This document shows, one piece after another, positions 1-8,832 of a stretch of 64,000 bases of DNA. The DNA lies in NCBI GenBank assembly GCA_900104855.1, contig FNSS01000001.1, forward strand, positions 3,906,001 through 3,970,000. The letters run 5' to 3'. The position numbers and the translations under genes were made by a program. The stretch's first letter is position 1. Each line of letters opens with the position of its first letter. This DNA is from Rhizobiales bacterium GAS188 (GTDB lineage: Bacteria > Pseudomonadota > Alphaproteobacteria > Rhizobiales > Beijerinckiaceae). The notes beneath the pieces were generated by a model. That model had not been told where the DNA came from and ran no database searches. It worked only from the letters and a program-made list of their open reading frames with translations.

Positions 1-597
1 GAGGACATGATCGATATCCGCCTCATGGATTATCGCGATGTCGAAGGCACTTTCGATCGGGTGGTCTCGGTCGGCATGTTCGAGCATGTCGGCAAGGGCG
101 ATTACCGCGCCTTCTTCGACAAGCTGCGCAATGTCCTGCCCGAGGACGGCGTGGCGCTGCTGCACACCATCGGCTGCGGCGACGAGCCGGGCCCGACCAA
201 CCCCTGGGTGACGAAATACATCTTCCCCGGCGGCTATATCCCGGCCCTCTCGGACATGACGCCGGTCATCGAGAAGAGCGACCTCATCACCACCGATATC
301 GAGACGCTGCGGCTCCATTACGCCTATACGCTGAAAGCTTGGCGCGATCGTTTCCTCGTCAGGCGCGACGAGATGGCCAAGCTCTATGACGAGCGTTTCT
401 GTCGCATGTGGGAGTTCTTCCTGGCGGCCTCGGAAGCGGCGTTCCGCTTCGACCGGACGCTCGTCTTCCAGGTGCAGATGGCCAAGCACGAGGACACGGT
501 GCCGATCACCCGCGACTATATCGCGCGGCGCGAGGCGGAGTTCCGCAAGATCGAGGCCGGCCTGCCGCCGCTCGCGCCGATCGTTCCCCCGTCTTGA
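1..597 (+). CDS. Cyclopropane-fatty-acyl-phospholipid synthase family methyltransferase, C-terminal part
   Basis: Open reading frame entering from the left edge and ending at TGA 595-597; about 198 residues are visible. Members transfer a methyl group from S-adenosylmethionine to the double bond of an unsaturated phospholipid acyl chain at the inner membrane. Family features seen are SVGMFEHVG near the start, LHYAYTLKAWRDRF in the middle and CRMWEFFLAASEAAFR near the end, which match the C-terminal half of the CFA synthase fold including the conserved Tyr of the HYAxTL segment. The SAM-binding N-terminal half lies outside the window, so neither activity nor the true start can be judged. Other members of the family, such as mycolic-acid-type methyltransferases, cannot be excluded. 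Confidence 0.88.
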   Translation, partial: EDMIDIRLMDYRDVEGTFDRVVSVGMFEHVGKGDYRAFFDKLRNVLPEDGVALLHTIGCGDEPGPTNPWVTKYIFPGGYIPALSDMTPVIEKSDLITTDIETLRLHYAYTLKAWRDRFLVRRDEMAKLYDERFCRMWEFFLAASEAAFRFDRTLVFQVQMAKHEDTVPITRDYIARREAEFRKIEAGLPPLAPIVPPS

Positions 598-711
598 GGC
601 GAGCCTCCCGACAAGCCTGCAAGCAGGACACGCAATGGACGTGCGTCGACTAGCCACTCGACGCGCTCTCCATCGCAATTCTCGGGCAGGCTCGAGCGGG
701 AGGCAGGCGCT

Positions 712-1134
712 TCAAGAGGGTTCGTCGCTGCGTCCTCCGCCAACCAAATCGCTGCCGCCCTGTTTCTGCGCGGAAGCCCTCTTGCGGTGCTCGATTATGT
801 GTTTCGGATCCGAAACGAACTTTGGAATGGACTGCGTTACGGTGGCCCAAAGCACTGACGGATCGGCCCTGAAATAATCATGCGATAGGACGTTTCTGGC
901 CGCACAGGCCCTGTCCACCTCAAATTCTGGGAAGCTCGACTTGATGGAGGGATCCAACCTTGCGGCCCTGTTCGCGGCTTCGCCGATCGCTTCGATGCAG
1001 CGGCTCACTGCGTCTTGGGTCTTCTCATCCGCCAGAAATTGTTCGCGCGAGAGGCTGGATGCGTGGCGTATGGCGCGCTCGCCCCAGTCGACAACGTCTT
1101 GCAGGAATTGATCCGCCGTCCGAAGAGCAGTCAC
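712..1134 (-). CDS. hepT: HepT-like HEPN toxin (DUF86), ribonuclease partner of MntA
   Basis: 140-residue alpha-helical protein with the HEPN signature R-x4-H-x-Y at residues 80-87 (RNVLSHDY), the RNase active site of HepT toxins. In characterised MNT/HEPN pairs the Tyr of this motif is adenylylated by the MntA antitoxin, which silences the RNase; that role is inferred here. The GTG start overlaps the stop of the upstream nucleotidyltransferase gene (GTGA), so the two are translationally coupled in the usual antitoxin-first order. After about residue 115 there is a polar, Gly/Ser-rich extension with no recognised function. The catalytic motif is intact, so the system is probably functional. 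Confidence 0.85.
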   Translation of the reverse strand: MTALRTADQFLQDVVDWGERAIRHASSLSREQFLADEKTQDAVSRCIEAIGEAANRAARLDPSIKSSFPEFEVDRACAARNVLSHDYFRADPSVLWATVTQSIPKFVSDPKHIIEHRKRASAQKQGGSDLVGGGRSDEPS

Positions 1135-1421
1135 AGGGGTCTCAGATCGTCTGCTATCGCCCGATCAATGCCTGAGCGCAGCGCGAGTGGCGTTGCGATG
1201 TCGACCGCAACGCCGAGCAGCGCCTCGAGCTCAAGTTTCAGCCCGGCCAAATCGAAGAGAGTCGTCGTTTCCATTGGATCGACCAAGAGATCGAGATCAC
1301 TGCCATCGAGATCATCTCCCCGGGATGCTGAGCCAAAAATCCGAGGATTTTGGACCGGATAGCGAGCAATTACGGCGCGAACAGCTCCCATTCGGGCTCG
1401 AAGCGCGGCTGAGGGGCGCAT
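1131..1421 (-). CDS. mntA: MntA-like minimal nucleotidyltransferase antitoxin
   Basis: 96-residue minimal nucleotidyltransferase. It carries the exact GS-x10-D-x-D motif: G30-S31 followed by D42 and D44 within FGSASRGDDLDGSDLDLLVD. This binds metal and ATP in the DNA polymerase beta superfamily, and a third acidic residue follows in VAVDIAT. The family adenylylates its cognate HEPN toxin. The gene is co-oriented with and overlaps the hepT-like gene by 4 bp. No clear operator was seen in the roughly 180 bp separating it from cckA, which reads away from it. The start is the first ATG of the open frame; an internal Met (residue 11) is possible but would shorten the N-terminal helix. Confidence 0.85.
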   Translation of the reverse strand: MRPSAALRARMGAVRAVIARYPVQNPRIFGSASRGDDLDGSDLDLLVDPMETTTLFDLAGLKLELEALLGVAVDIATPLALRSGIDRAIADDLRPL

Positions 1422-1599
1422 TCCATGATCTCCGATGTCTGCCTCGCCATTAGTCTACCATCTCTCGTCGCAACTTCACCTCCCGGCTTATGCCCGCTAC
1501 TCGAGGGATTGCACTTCCGACCAGGATGTGAGGCGCGACCACAGGCCCGCCGGTCGCGGCCGAGATGCGCTCGCTTGTGCTAGGCTATCAGGCTAGAAG

Positions 1600-4218
1600 A
1601 TGTCTGATTCGCCGAGGAACCAGACGATGACCGGCGTGACGGCCCGAGCTACCATCAACCGCGCGAACCGCAACCAGAGCCTCGGACTGACGCTCCTCGT
1701 CGTCGGGCTCCTGGTCGGCGCATTGCTGATCGTGCTGCTCGTATCGCGCGGCCAGACCTCGCCCTTCATCGGGGTGACGCTCGCCTTCCTCTCATCGGCA
1801 GGCGTGTTCTTCCTGCTCGCCTGGGCTTTCCGCATTTTGCCATTCGGGCTCGCTCCGGCGAACAACGACCTCACCCAGGCGATCGCCGATTCCTCCCCCG
1901 ACGGCATGCTGATCAGCGCCCCCGGCGGCCAGATCATCTATGCCAACGAAGCCTATCTGAGCTTGAGCCAGGGCCCGAGCCAGGGCGCGATCACCCCGGT
2001 CGAACGCCTGTTCTCGGGCCCCCCGGAAGTTTCGGAAGCCATCTATCGACTGGCGCAGGCGGCCCGTCAGGGGCGCCGTGCGGTGGAGGAGATCAGGCTG
2101 TCCCAGCCGGTCGGGAGCGCCACGGGCAGCGTCGCCTGGTATCGGCTGCGCGTGCGCCCGATCCCGCGCGGCACCGGCCCGAGCGCGGCGCTGTGGACGG
2201 TGTCGGACATCACGCGCGACCGCGAGCGCCAGGAAAACGTCTTCCAGGAGCTGCAGCAGGCGATCGACTATCTCGACCATGCGCCGGCAGGCTTCATGTC
2301 GGTCGATGCCTCGGGCGCCATCGCCTATATGAACGCCACGCTCGCCTCCTGGCTCGATCACGACCTGGCCCAGATCGGGGTCGGCGGGCTCAAGCTCACC
2401 GATGTGGTGGCGGGCGATGCCTCTCCCCTGATCACCCATCTGACAGGCGCGCCTGGGGATGTGGCGACCGACATCCTCGATGTCGACCTCAGGAAGCGCG
2501 GCGGCGAGACCATTCCGGTGCGGCTGCTGCATCGCGTCGCCTTCGCGCATGACGGCGCGCCGGGCGCCTCGCGCACGCTGGTTCTCGATCGCGGCCCCAG
2601 GGGCGACCAGGACGAGGCGCAACGGGCGGCCGAAGTGCGCTTCGCAAGGTTGTTCAACACCACGCCCTTCGCGCTGGCGCTCGTCGACGTCACCGGCAGG
2701 ATCCTCAGCGCCAATGCCTCGTTCCTGCGCCTGTTCAGCGGGGCGCTGCGCCCCGACACCGGCGAGGGACGGCAGATCTCGGCGGTGGTGGCGGATTCCA
2801 GCCGGCCCGCAATCGACCGAGCCGTGACGAGCGCGGCCGGAGGCCACAGCACCACGGCACCGATCGACGCCGCGCTCGCCGGCAAGGACAATCGCTCGGC
2901 CCGCTTCTTCGTGACTCCCACCGGCAATGTCGGCGGCGACGGCGAGGCGGCGATCGTCTACGCCATCGAGACGACCGAGCAGCGCGCCCTCGAAGCGCAG
3001 TTCGCCCAGGCCCAGAAGATGCAGGCAGTCGGCCAGCTCGCCGGCGGTGTCGCCCATGACTTCAACAATGTGCTGCAGGCGATCATCGGCTATTCCGACC
3101 TCTTGCTCACCAATCACCGGCCGACCGATCCCGCCTTCCAGGACATCATCCAGATCAAGCAGAACGCCAATCGGGCGAAGAACCTGGTGCAGCATCTCCT
3201 GGCCTTCTCGCGGCGCCAGACGCTCAGGCCCCAGGTGCTGCAGCTCGGCGAGCTGATCAGCGATCTGTCGATGCTGGCCAGGCGCCTGGTCGGCGAGACC
3301 GTCAAGCTCGATATGCGTCAGGGACGCGATCTGTGGGACGTGCATGCCGATGCCACCCAGTTCGAGCAGGCGATCCTCAACCTCGCCGTCAATGCGCGCG
3401 ACGCCATGCCGGGCGGCGGCGAGCTTGCCATCCACACCCGCAACCTGCCGCAGGCCGAATGCGCGACCTTCAGCCTTCAGGGGCTGGTGCCGGCCGATTA
3501 CGTGCTGGTCGAGATCGCCGATACCGGCACCGGCATCTCGCCGGAGAATATCGAGAAGATCTTCGAACCCTTCTTCACCACCAAGGAAGTCGGCAAAGGC
3601 ACCGGGCTCGGATTGTCGATGGTCTACGGCTTCGTGAAGCAGACGGGCGGCTTCATCTATGCCGATTCCGTGCTCGGCAAGGGAACCGTGTTCCGCATCT
3701 TCCTGCCGCGCTATGTCGAGGAGGCCAAGACTGCCCAAGAGACCACCGCGGCCCAAGAGACCGCCTCGGCCCAAGATGGCGCCGCGACGGCGGCGGCTTC
3801 GTCCGAGCTCGCGCCGGCGGACATGCCGGACACGCGCGCCGTCGACCATACGGGCTCGGGACGCGTTCTGCTCGTCGAGGATGAGGAGGCGGTGCGCAAA
3901 TTCGCGGCGCGGGCTCTCGCATCGCGGGGCTACGAGGTGCTCGAGGCGGCCTCCGGCCGTGAAGCGATCGAGCTTCTCGACAAGGCGGACGGTCCCATGG
4001 ATCTCGTCGTCTCCGACGTGGTGATGCCGGAGATGGACGGCCCCTCGCTGATGCGGGAGCTGCGCAAGCGCGACCCCGATCTCAAGATCATCTTCGTCTC
4101 GGGCTATGCCGAGGACGCCTTCGCCAAGAACCTGCCCGAAGGCGAAAAATTCATGTTCCTGCCAAAACCCTTCACGCTCAAGCAGCTGATCGAGACGGTG
4201 AAGTCCGCCATCGGCTGA
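1600..4218 (+). CDS. cckA: Hybrid sensor histidine kinase/phosphatase CckA
   Basis: 872 residues. Two transmembrane segments (about 28-49 and 56-76) are followed by PAS-like regions, a HisKA domain with the H-box [20 protein letters not shown] (phospho-acceptor His486), and a HATPase domain with DTGTG and GTGLGLSM boxes. A C-terminal receiver domain has phospho-acceptor Asp806 in [10 protein letters not shown]. This architecture and the H-box text are those of CckA, which feeds phosphate through ChpT to CtrA and CpdR to control the alphaproteobacterial cell cycle. An Ala/Gln/Glu-rich linker of short near-repeats ([16 protein letters not shown]) joins the HATPase and receiver domains. The gene stands alone; partners are not in the window. 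Confidence 0.93.
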   Translation: MSDSPRNQTMTGVTARATINRANRNQSLGLTLLVVGLLVGALLIVLLVSRGQTSPFIGVTLAFLSSAGVFFLLAWAFRILPFGLAPANNDLTQAIADSSPDGMLISAPGGQIIYANEAYLSLSQGPSQGAITPVERLFSGPPEVSEAIYRLAQAARQGRRAVEEIRLSQPVGSATGSVAWYRLRVRPIPRGTGPSAALWTVSDITRDRERQENVFQELQQAIDYLDHAPAGFMSVDASGAIAYMNATLASWLDHDLAQIGVGGLKLTDVVAGDASPLITHLTGAPGDVATDILDVDLRKRGGETIPVRLLHRVAFAHDGAPGASRTLVLDRGPRGDQDEAQRAAEVRFARLFNTTPFALALVDVTGRILSANASFLRLFSGALRPDTGEGRQISAVVADSSRPAIDRAVTSAAGGHSTTAPIDAALAGKDNRSARFFVTPTGNVGGDGEAAIVYAIETTEQRALEAQFAQAQKMQAVGQLAGGVAHDFNNVLQAIIGYSDLLLTNHRPTDPAFQDIIQIKQNANRAKNLVQHLLAFSRRQTLRPQVLQLGELISDLSMLARRLVGETVKLDMRQGRDLWDVHADATQFEQAILNLAVNARDAMPGGGELAIHTRNLPQAECATFSLQGLVPADYVLVEIADTGTGISPENIEKIFEPFFTTKEVGKGTGLGLSMVYGFVKQTGGFIYADSVLGKGTVFRIFLPRYVEEAKTAQETTAAQETASAQDGAATAAASSELAPADMPDTRAVDHTGSGRVLLVEDEEAVRKFAARALASRGYEVLEAASGREAIELLDKADGPMDLVVSDVVMPEMDGPSLMRELRKRDPDLKIIFVSGYAEDAFAKNLPEGEKFMFLPKPFTLKQLIETVKSAIG

Positions 4219-4231
4219 GGGGGCGCCCTCA
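4216..4231. other. Short hairpin overlapping the cckA stop codon
   Basis: Perfect 6-bp inverted repeat TGAGGG/CCCTCA with a 4-nt loop. The left arm contains the cckA stop codon. No T-tract follows, so it is not a canonical intrinsic terminator, though it might slow 3' exonucleases. Confidence 0.3.
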
Positions 4232-4358
4232 CAATGACGTGCATCGCCTGATCCCCAAGGCGCGGCCACCCCTTCCTGCGGCGATGGCGCGCTATCCTTC
4301 GGCTCGCGATCGGCGCTATAAAAATTGCGAATTGAGGTTGGCTCTGCGGCAAGGCGGC

Positions 4359-4796
4359 ATGGCTCGAGGGGCAAGATCAGGCGTCCGGATGGTCCGTGGC
4401 TCGCGGCCGCGCCGGCCATTTGTGCTCCAACCATTGATGCTTTTGGCGGGCGCCTTGGCGCTCATCCTCCAGCTCGTTCTCGCGCCCGCGCATATGGCGG
4501 GCGCGCCGCCGGCCGCCGACAGTTTCGCCGAGCTCGCGGCGCTCACCGGGCAGCACGCCGCCCTGTGCGTCGCCGATGACGGTCAGCAGCCGGGCAGCCC
4601 CGTCCATGGCGACGCCGATTGCCCGGGCCTGTGCTGCCAGCTCGGCCACGGCCTTGCGGCCTTCCTGCCGCCGCCTGTCCTGCCGGGCATCGTGGTCGGC
4701 CGCTCCTTCGAGATCCACTTGCCGCAGGCGCCGTCCGCGCCGCGCGGCAGGTCGACGCTGAGCGCCCAACCGCGCGGGCCGCCGCAAACAGCCTGA
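4359..4796 (+). CDS. Small DUF2946-like membrane/secreted protein of the copper cluster
   Basis: 145 residues from ATG 4359, which has AAGG just upstream; the frame is open further 5' but that stretch is Arg/Pro-rich and unlike protein. One hydrophobic segment (VLQPLMLLAGALALILQLVL) acts as a signal anchor or signal peptide. A short mature domain follows with a Cys/His cluster, DADCPGLCCQLGHG, that could bind metal. Size, topology and Cys placement resemble DUF2946 proteins, which are often found beside copper genes, and the next three genes include copC and copD. Family assignment is by resemblance only and the function is unknown. Confidence 0.5.
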   Translation: MARGARSGVRMVRGSRPRRPFVLQPLMLLAGALALILQLVLAPAHMAGAPPAADSFAELAALTGQHAALCVADDGQQPGSPVHGDADCPGLCCQLGHGLAAFLPPPVLPGIVVGRSFEIHLPQAPSAPRGRSTLSAQPRGPPQTA

Positions 4797-4874
4797 AGAC
4801 GCCGCTATCCGCACGGGCGCGCCGCCTCGGCGAGCGCGTCCGCACATCGTCTCTTCAGTCTGGAATCTGTCATC

Positions 4875-5855
4875 ATGAAATCGCAGCACAAGCTCGCATT
4901 CGCGGGTGCATTCGCGGGCGCAGCCACGCTCGCCTACGTCACCGCCGCCGGTGCGCATGCCATCATCGGCGATCGCACTTTCCCAGTCACGCTGGCCATC
5001 GACGATCCGGGGGTGGCCGATGAGGTGTCCTTGCCGACCTTCGCGCGTTTCAAGAACGCCGACGGCTCGATCGAGACCGACATCGCCGGCGAGTTCGATA
5101 AGCGCATCACCGAGAATTTCGGCGTTTCGGTCGCCGGCACCTGGACGCATGTCAGGCCGGGCGGGGATGGGTTTCAGAATTTCGAGCTCGGCGCCAAATA
5201 TCAATTATTCGCCAACGCGCCTCATGAGTTCATGCTGTCGGTCGGCGTCAAGGTCGACCTCGGCGGAACGGGCGCGAAGCGGGTCGGGGCGGAGAATTTC
5301 TCGACCATCACGCCGCAGCTCACTTTCGGCAAGGGCTTCGGCGACCTGCCCGACAACCTGATGTGGCTGAAGCCGATCGCGCTCACCGGTCAGATCGGCG
5401 TCGGCTTTCCGGACCCCTGGAAGCATACGGATATCAGCGTCGACACCACGAGCTGCAATCCGGACGGCACGACCCCGGCCATCTGTGGCGTCAACGTCAA
5501 TGTCGACCACCACCCCGTCTTCCTCAATTGGGGCTTCTCCCTGCAATACAGCCTGCCCTATCTCAACGCGCATATCCGCGAGATCGACGGCCCCGATGTG
5601 CTGCGCCGGCTGACGCCGATCATCGAAGCCTCGCTACGATCGCCGGTCGCCAACAGCTTTGCCGGCGAGAAGACCACCGGGACCATCAATCCCGGCATCA
5701 TCTATTCGGGAGACAGCTATCAGATCGCCGTCGAGGCTATGATCCCGGCGAACAAGGCGAGCGGCAAGCATGTCGGGGTGATTGCGCAATTGCACTTCTT
5801 CCTCGACGACATCTTTCCCAACTCGATCGGCAAGCCGATCTTCTCGGAGCACTGA
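4875..5855 (+). CDS. Outer-membrane beta-barrel-like protein upstream of copC
   Basis: 326 residues with an N-terminal signal peptide (hydrophobic stretch ending near GAHA). The rest alternates polar and aromatic residues in strand-like blocks such as FELGAKYQLF, FMLSVGVKVDL, LNWGFSLQYSLPYL and GVIAQLHFFLDDIF. This looks like an outer-membrane barrel of the transporter or MetA-pathway-like type rather than an enzyme. The gene ends 1 bp before the copC start, so it is in the same operon as copC-copD. It may let copper or a copper ligand through the outer membrane, but no motif proves this. A single CNPDGTTPAIC pair of cysteines could form a disulfide in a loop. Confidence 0.6.
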   Translation: MKSQHKLAFAGAFAGAATLAYVTAAGAHAIIGDRTFPVTLAIDDPGVADEVSLPTFARFKNADGSIETDIAGEFDKRITENFGVSVAGTWTHVRPGGDGFQNFELGAKYQLFANAPHEFMLSVGVKVDLGGTGAKRVGAENFSTITPQLTFGKGFGDLPDNLMWLKPIALTGQIGVGFPDPWKHTDISVDTTSCNPDGTTPAICGVNVNVDHHPVFLNWGFSLQYSLPYLNAHIREIDGPDVLRRLTPIIEASLRSPVANSFAGEKTTGTINPGIIYSGDSYQIAVEAMIPANKASGKHVGVIAQLHFFLDDIFPNSIGKPIFSEH

Positions 5856-5856
5856 C

Positions 5857-6240
5857 ATGAACAGGACTCGCATGAACAGGACATTCGGCTTCTCGGCGCT
5901 CATCGCGCTCGCCCTTGTGATCCCCTCCGCGGCCTTCGCCCATGCGCATCTGGTCAAAGCGGTTCCGGCGGTCGGGGGAACCGTCTCTGCCTCGCCGACG
6001 GAACTCAAGCTCAGCTTCTCGGAAGGCGTGGAGCCTCGCTTCTCGGGAGCCGAGCTTCAGGCGGCCAATGGCCGCGCCGTCGAGACCGGGGCCGCGAGCC
6101 TCGATCCCGCCGATCACGCGACCTTGGTCGTTCCGGTCAAAGCGCAGTTGCAGCCCGGCAGCTACAAGGTGAGCTGGCATGTCGTCTCGGTCGATACGCA
6201 CAAGACCCAAGGCAGCTTCACCATCGCCGTGAAGCCGTAA
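5857..6240 (+). CDS. copC: CopC-type periplasmic copper-binding protein
   Basis: 127 residues from ATG 5857, one base after the previous stop. A signal peptide ends at AFA, so the mature protein would begin HAHLVKA. CopC proteins bind Cu(II) with the N-terminal His plus an Asp and a His near the end of the Ig-like fold; here His29 (mature residue 1), Asp113 and His115 (VDTH) are all present. That pattern indicates a Cu(II)-only CopC without a Met-rich Cu(I) site. It sits directly before copD, the usual arrangement for delivery of periplasmic copper to an inner-membrane importer. A second ATG at 5872 is an alternative start. Confidence 0.92.
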   Translation: MNRTRMNRTFGFSALIALALVIPSAAFAHAHLVKAVPAVGGTVSASPTELKLSFSEGVEPRFSGAELQAANGRAVETGAASLDPADHATLVVPVKAQLQPGSYKVSWHVVSVDTHKTQGSFTIAVKP

Positions 6241-6254
6241 GCCAGACCGCCCGC

Positions 6255-7154
6255 ATGGAGATCGATGTCCCGCTCGTCGCGGCCAGATGGCTGCATTTCC
6301 TGAGCCTGATGGTGGTGTTCGGGGCATCGCTCTTCCCGCTCTACGCCGTGCCGGCGCGGCTTGGGGCGACGAGCTTGCCCGGGCTTGCCCGGACCGGGCG
6401 CGCCGTTCGGCTCGCCGCCTATCTGGCGCTCGCCTCGGTCCTCGCCTGGGTCTGCCGCTCGCTCGTCATCATGGTCGGCGATATCGACGGCGTATTCGAC
6501 CGCGACACGCTCAGCGGCTTCTTTCTCGAGACGAGCTTCGGGCCCGTCTGGCTGGCGAGGCTCTTCCTCCTCCTGGTCATGGCAATCCTTGCGACGAGCA
6601 GGTCCGAGGGGAGGGGCCGAGCAACGCTGCTGGCGGGGCTCGGCGCCGGCGCCCTCGCGAGCCAGGCCTGGATCGGCCATGCCGCGATGGCGAGCGGGAC
6701 GGAGCTCTCGGCCGAGCTCGCCTGCTACATGGTGCATGTGCTGACGGCCGGCGCCTGGATCGGCGGGCTCGTGCCGCTCGGCCTGTGGCTCGCCGCACGG
6801 CCGAGGGCCGACCTCGCCACAGATCACGCCGTCCTGCTGCGCTTCTCGAATGCCGCGGTGATTTTCGTCCTGCTGATCCTCGCGAGCGGCATCGCCAACA
6901 GCATCTTCAGGCTCGGCTCGGCGCGTGATCTCGCCATGACGGCCTATGGCTGGACGATCCTGGCGAAGGGCCTGTTGTTCGCGATGATGCTGATTGCGGC
7001 GGCCTTCAATCGCTGGCGGCTGATGCCGCGCATGGACAAACGCGGGATCGAGGCGATCGCCGCGATCCGGCGCAATATCCTGGTCGAGGAAGTGCTGGCG
7101 GGGTTGGTTCTCGCAGCCGCTGCCCTGCTCGGCACCTTGCCGCCGCAAGCTTGA
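6255..7154 (+). CDS. copD: CopD family inner-membrane copper protein
   Basis: 299 residues with about eight hydrophobic helices. It starts ARWLHFLSLMVVFGASLFPLY, and His/Met residues lie within helices (for example IGHAAMASG and ACYMVHVLTAGAWIGG). This is typical of CopD, which works with CopC in copper uptake across the inner membrane, for example to supply cuproenzymes. It follows copC by 14 bp on the same strand and ends the copper operon. The direction of transport is inferred from the family. Confidence 0.88.
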   Translation: MEIDVPLVAARWLHFLSLMVVFGASLFPLYAVPARLGATSLPGLARTGRAVRLAAYLALASVLAWVCRSLVIMVGDIDGVFDRDTLSGFFLETSFGPVWLARLFLLLVMAILATSRSEGRGRATLLAGLGAGALASQAWIGHAAMASGTELSAELACYMVHVLTAGAWIGGLVPLGLWLAARPRADLATDHAVLLRFSNAAVIFVLLILASGIANSIFRLGSARDLAMTAYGWTILAKGLLFAMMLIAAAFNRWRLMPRMDKRGIEAIAAIRRNILVEEVLAGLVLAAAALLGTLPPQA

Positions 7155-7189
7155 GCGGCTCGCGCCAACGTCGCTGGCAGGTAAGACCT

Positions 7190-8098
7190 TCAGCTCTCCC
7201 GGGCGCCTGCAGTTGGGCGCGTGCCGAGGCGCTCGCAGGAGGCCCGCGCCTGCGATCCGCGTGCGAGACGCGCCGCGAGAGCGGGCAAGACGCGGCGGAG
7301 CTCCTCGGGAAGCGTCCAGGGCGGGTTGACAAGGATGAGGCCGCAAGCAGCAAGTCCGGGCTCGCCTCTTCCGGCCTCGCCATCCCCAGCTCCGGTGTCG
7401 AGCTCGACGCGCCACAGATCGGGGAGCGCCAGCGCCGCCAGCCGCGAAGCGAAGCGCTCGACCAGCGCGCGATCCTTGAGCGGATACCAGATGAGCGTCA
7501 TGCCGGACGGCCATTTCCTGGCGGCGGCCGCGAGCCCGGCCGCGACCGCTTCGAACTCGTCCCGTGCCTCGTAAGGAGGATCGACGATGACGAGGCCGCG
7601 CCGCTCCTTCGGCGGAACGAAGGCGCCCCAGCCCGTATAGCCGTCGAGCTGCAGCGCCTTGGCCCGCGAGCCGGCCGGGAAGAGCTTGGCGAGCTTGGCG
7701 AAAATGCGCTCCTGCGCCTCGATGGCGATCAGGCGGTCGTCGCGACGCAGGAAATGGCGCACGATCGCCGGCGATCCCGGATACGTCAGCTCGCCATGCT
7801 CGGCCCGCCAGGCGGCGACTCCTTCGAGATAGGGCGACAGAAAATCGGCAAGGCCGCGATCGAGCCTGCCGGCGCCGCCCTGGCCGGGAAGCTCGATCAG
7901 GCGTCCAATCCCGTCCCGCCATTCGCCGGTGCGGCGCGCCTCCTCGCTGCCGAGATCATAGGCGCCGCGTCCCGCATGCGTGTCGATGACCCGGAACGGT
8001 TTGTCCTTGCCGCGCAGATGCACCAGCATGCGCGCCAGCACGGCATGCTTGAGCACATCGGCGAAATTCCCGGCGTGGAATCCGTGGCGGTAATTCAT
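7190..8098 (-). CDS. rlmJ: 23S rRNA (adenine2030-N6)-methyltransferase RlmJ
   Basis: 302 residues from ATG 8098, where the family start MNYRHGFHAGNFADVLKHAVL begins; the frame is open upstream but only non-family residues precede it. RlmJ methylates N6 of A2030 in 23S rRNA using SAM. Motifs seen are DTHAGRGAYDL (SAM site) and the catalytic VDPPYE, a DPPY motif of N6-adenine methyltransferases. The gene lies 22 bp downstream of the ribonuclease T2 gene on the same strand, so the two are probably cotranscribed. The C-terminal 30 residues are Arg/Ala-rich and probably disordered. It converges with copD. Confidence 0.9.
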   Translation of the reverse strand: MNYRHGFHAGNFADVLKHAVLARMLVHLRGKDKPFRVIDTHAGRGAYDLGSEEARRTGEWRDGIGRLIELPGQGGAGRLDRGLADFLSPYLEGVAAWRAEHGELTYPGSPAIVRHFLRRDDRLIAIEAQERIFAKLAKLFPAGSRAKALQLDGYTGWGAFVPPKERRGLVIVDPPYEARDEFEAVAAGLAAAARKWPSGMTLIWYPLKDRALVERFASRLAALALPDLWRVELDTGAGDGEAGRGEPGLAACGLILVNPPWTLPEELRRVLPALAARLARGSQARASCERLGTRPTAGARES

Positions 8099-8120
8099 CC
8101 GGGCCGCCAGCGCCCAGAGC

Positions 8121-8807
8121 TCATCTGACGGCCGGAATGGTGATCTCGCCGTCGTTGCAGGCATCGGGAACGGCGTTGCCGCAGGCACGGAAACCGGAGA
8201 GGTCCTTGGTGACGCAGAAGCGCACCTCCTCGAGCTCGCGCCGCCGGCAGGAGACGCTCACCATGCGGGGCTCGATCAGGCCTGGATTGGCGCTGGCGAA
8301 GGCGCGAGCGATCTCGGCCGGGCTTGCCCGCAAGGGAGCGGCCGGTGCGGCGAGCGTGCTCGGCACCTTGATCTTGCGGAACAAGGCGATCTCGGCCTGG
8401 TAATAGAGCGAAGGCTCCAGCCCCGTGCATTCCCCGTGCTTGCGCCACTCGCCGATGGCGAGGCCCTTGTCGCGATAGATTTCGCGGGCGATCTGGAGCG
8501 AGGCGCTGGGCACGAAGTTCTTCGAGCGGTCGCAAAAGGAAGGGTAATCGCCATTCTCGAATTGCGGCCAGAGCCCATGCACCACGAAGCCGAGCTGGGC
8601 ACCGCCGCGGCATTCCGCCTTGCCTTTGCGGTCGCCTTCGATGTCGCAGAAGCCCGGCGACCAGGACAGCGACAACAGATAGAGATCGAAGATGCCAGGC
8701 TGCGCGCCATAAAGCTCATGCTGATCCTGCGCAGCCGCACCGGCCGCGCCCTGCAGCGCCAGCAGGCAGGCGGACAGGATCGCCGCGATCTTCAGGCGCA
8801 TGCGCAT
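8121..8807 (-). CDS. Secreted ribonuclease T2 family protein
   Basis: 228 residues with a signal peptide (about 1-26, ending GAAA). Both T2 active-site segments are intact: FVVHGLWPQ with His77, and EWRKHGECTG with Glu120, Lys123 and His124. T2 enzymes cut RNA through a 2',3'-cyclic phosphate, and in bacteria they act in the periplasm. Six or more cysteines fit a disulfide-stabilised extracytoplasmic fold. The start is the first of two close ATGs (8807 and 8801). It lies between a lipoprotein gene (25 bp upstream) and rlmJ (22 bp downstream), all on the minus strand, which suggests a small operon. An envelope RNase next to an rRNA methylase has no evident functional link. Confidence 0.9.
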   Translation of the reverse strand: MRMRLKIAAILSACLLALQGAAGAAAQDQHELYGAQPGIFDLYLLSLSWSPGFCDIEGDRKGKAECRGGAQLGFVVHGLWPQFENGDYPSFCDRSKNFVPSASLQIAREIYRDKGLAIGEWRKHGECTGLEPSLYYQAEIALFRKIKVPSTLAAPAAPLRASPAEIARAFASANPGLIEPRMVSVSCRRRELEEVRFCVTKDLSGFRACGNAVPDACNDGEITIPAVR

Positions 8808-8832
8808 CGTTCTGCCCGGCCACCCTCCCCGG

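Noticed and set aside
1792-4434. Very long open frame antisense to cckA
   Set aside because: High-G+C shadow frame: low-complexity His/Arg/Gly-rich translation and no family features, while the plus strand encodes an intact kinase.
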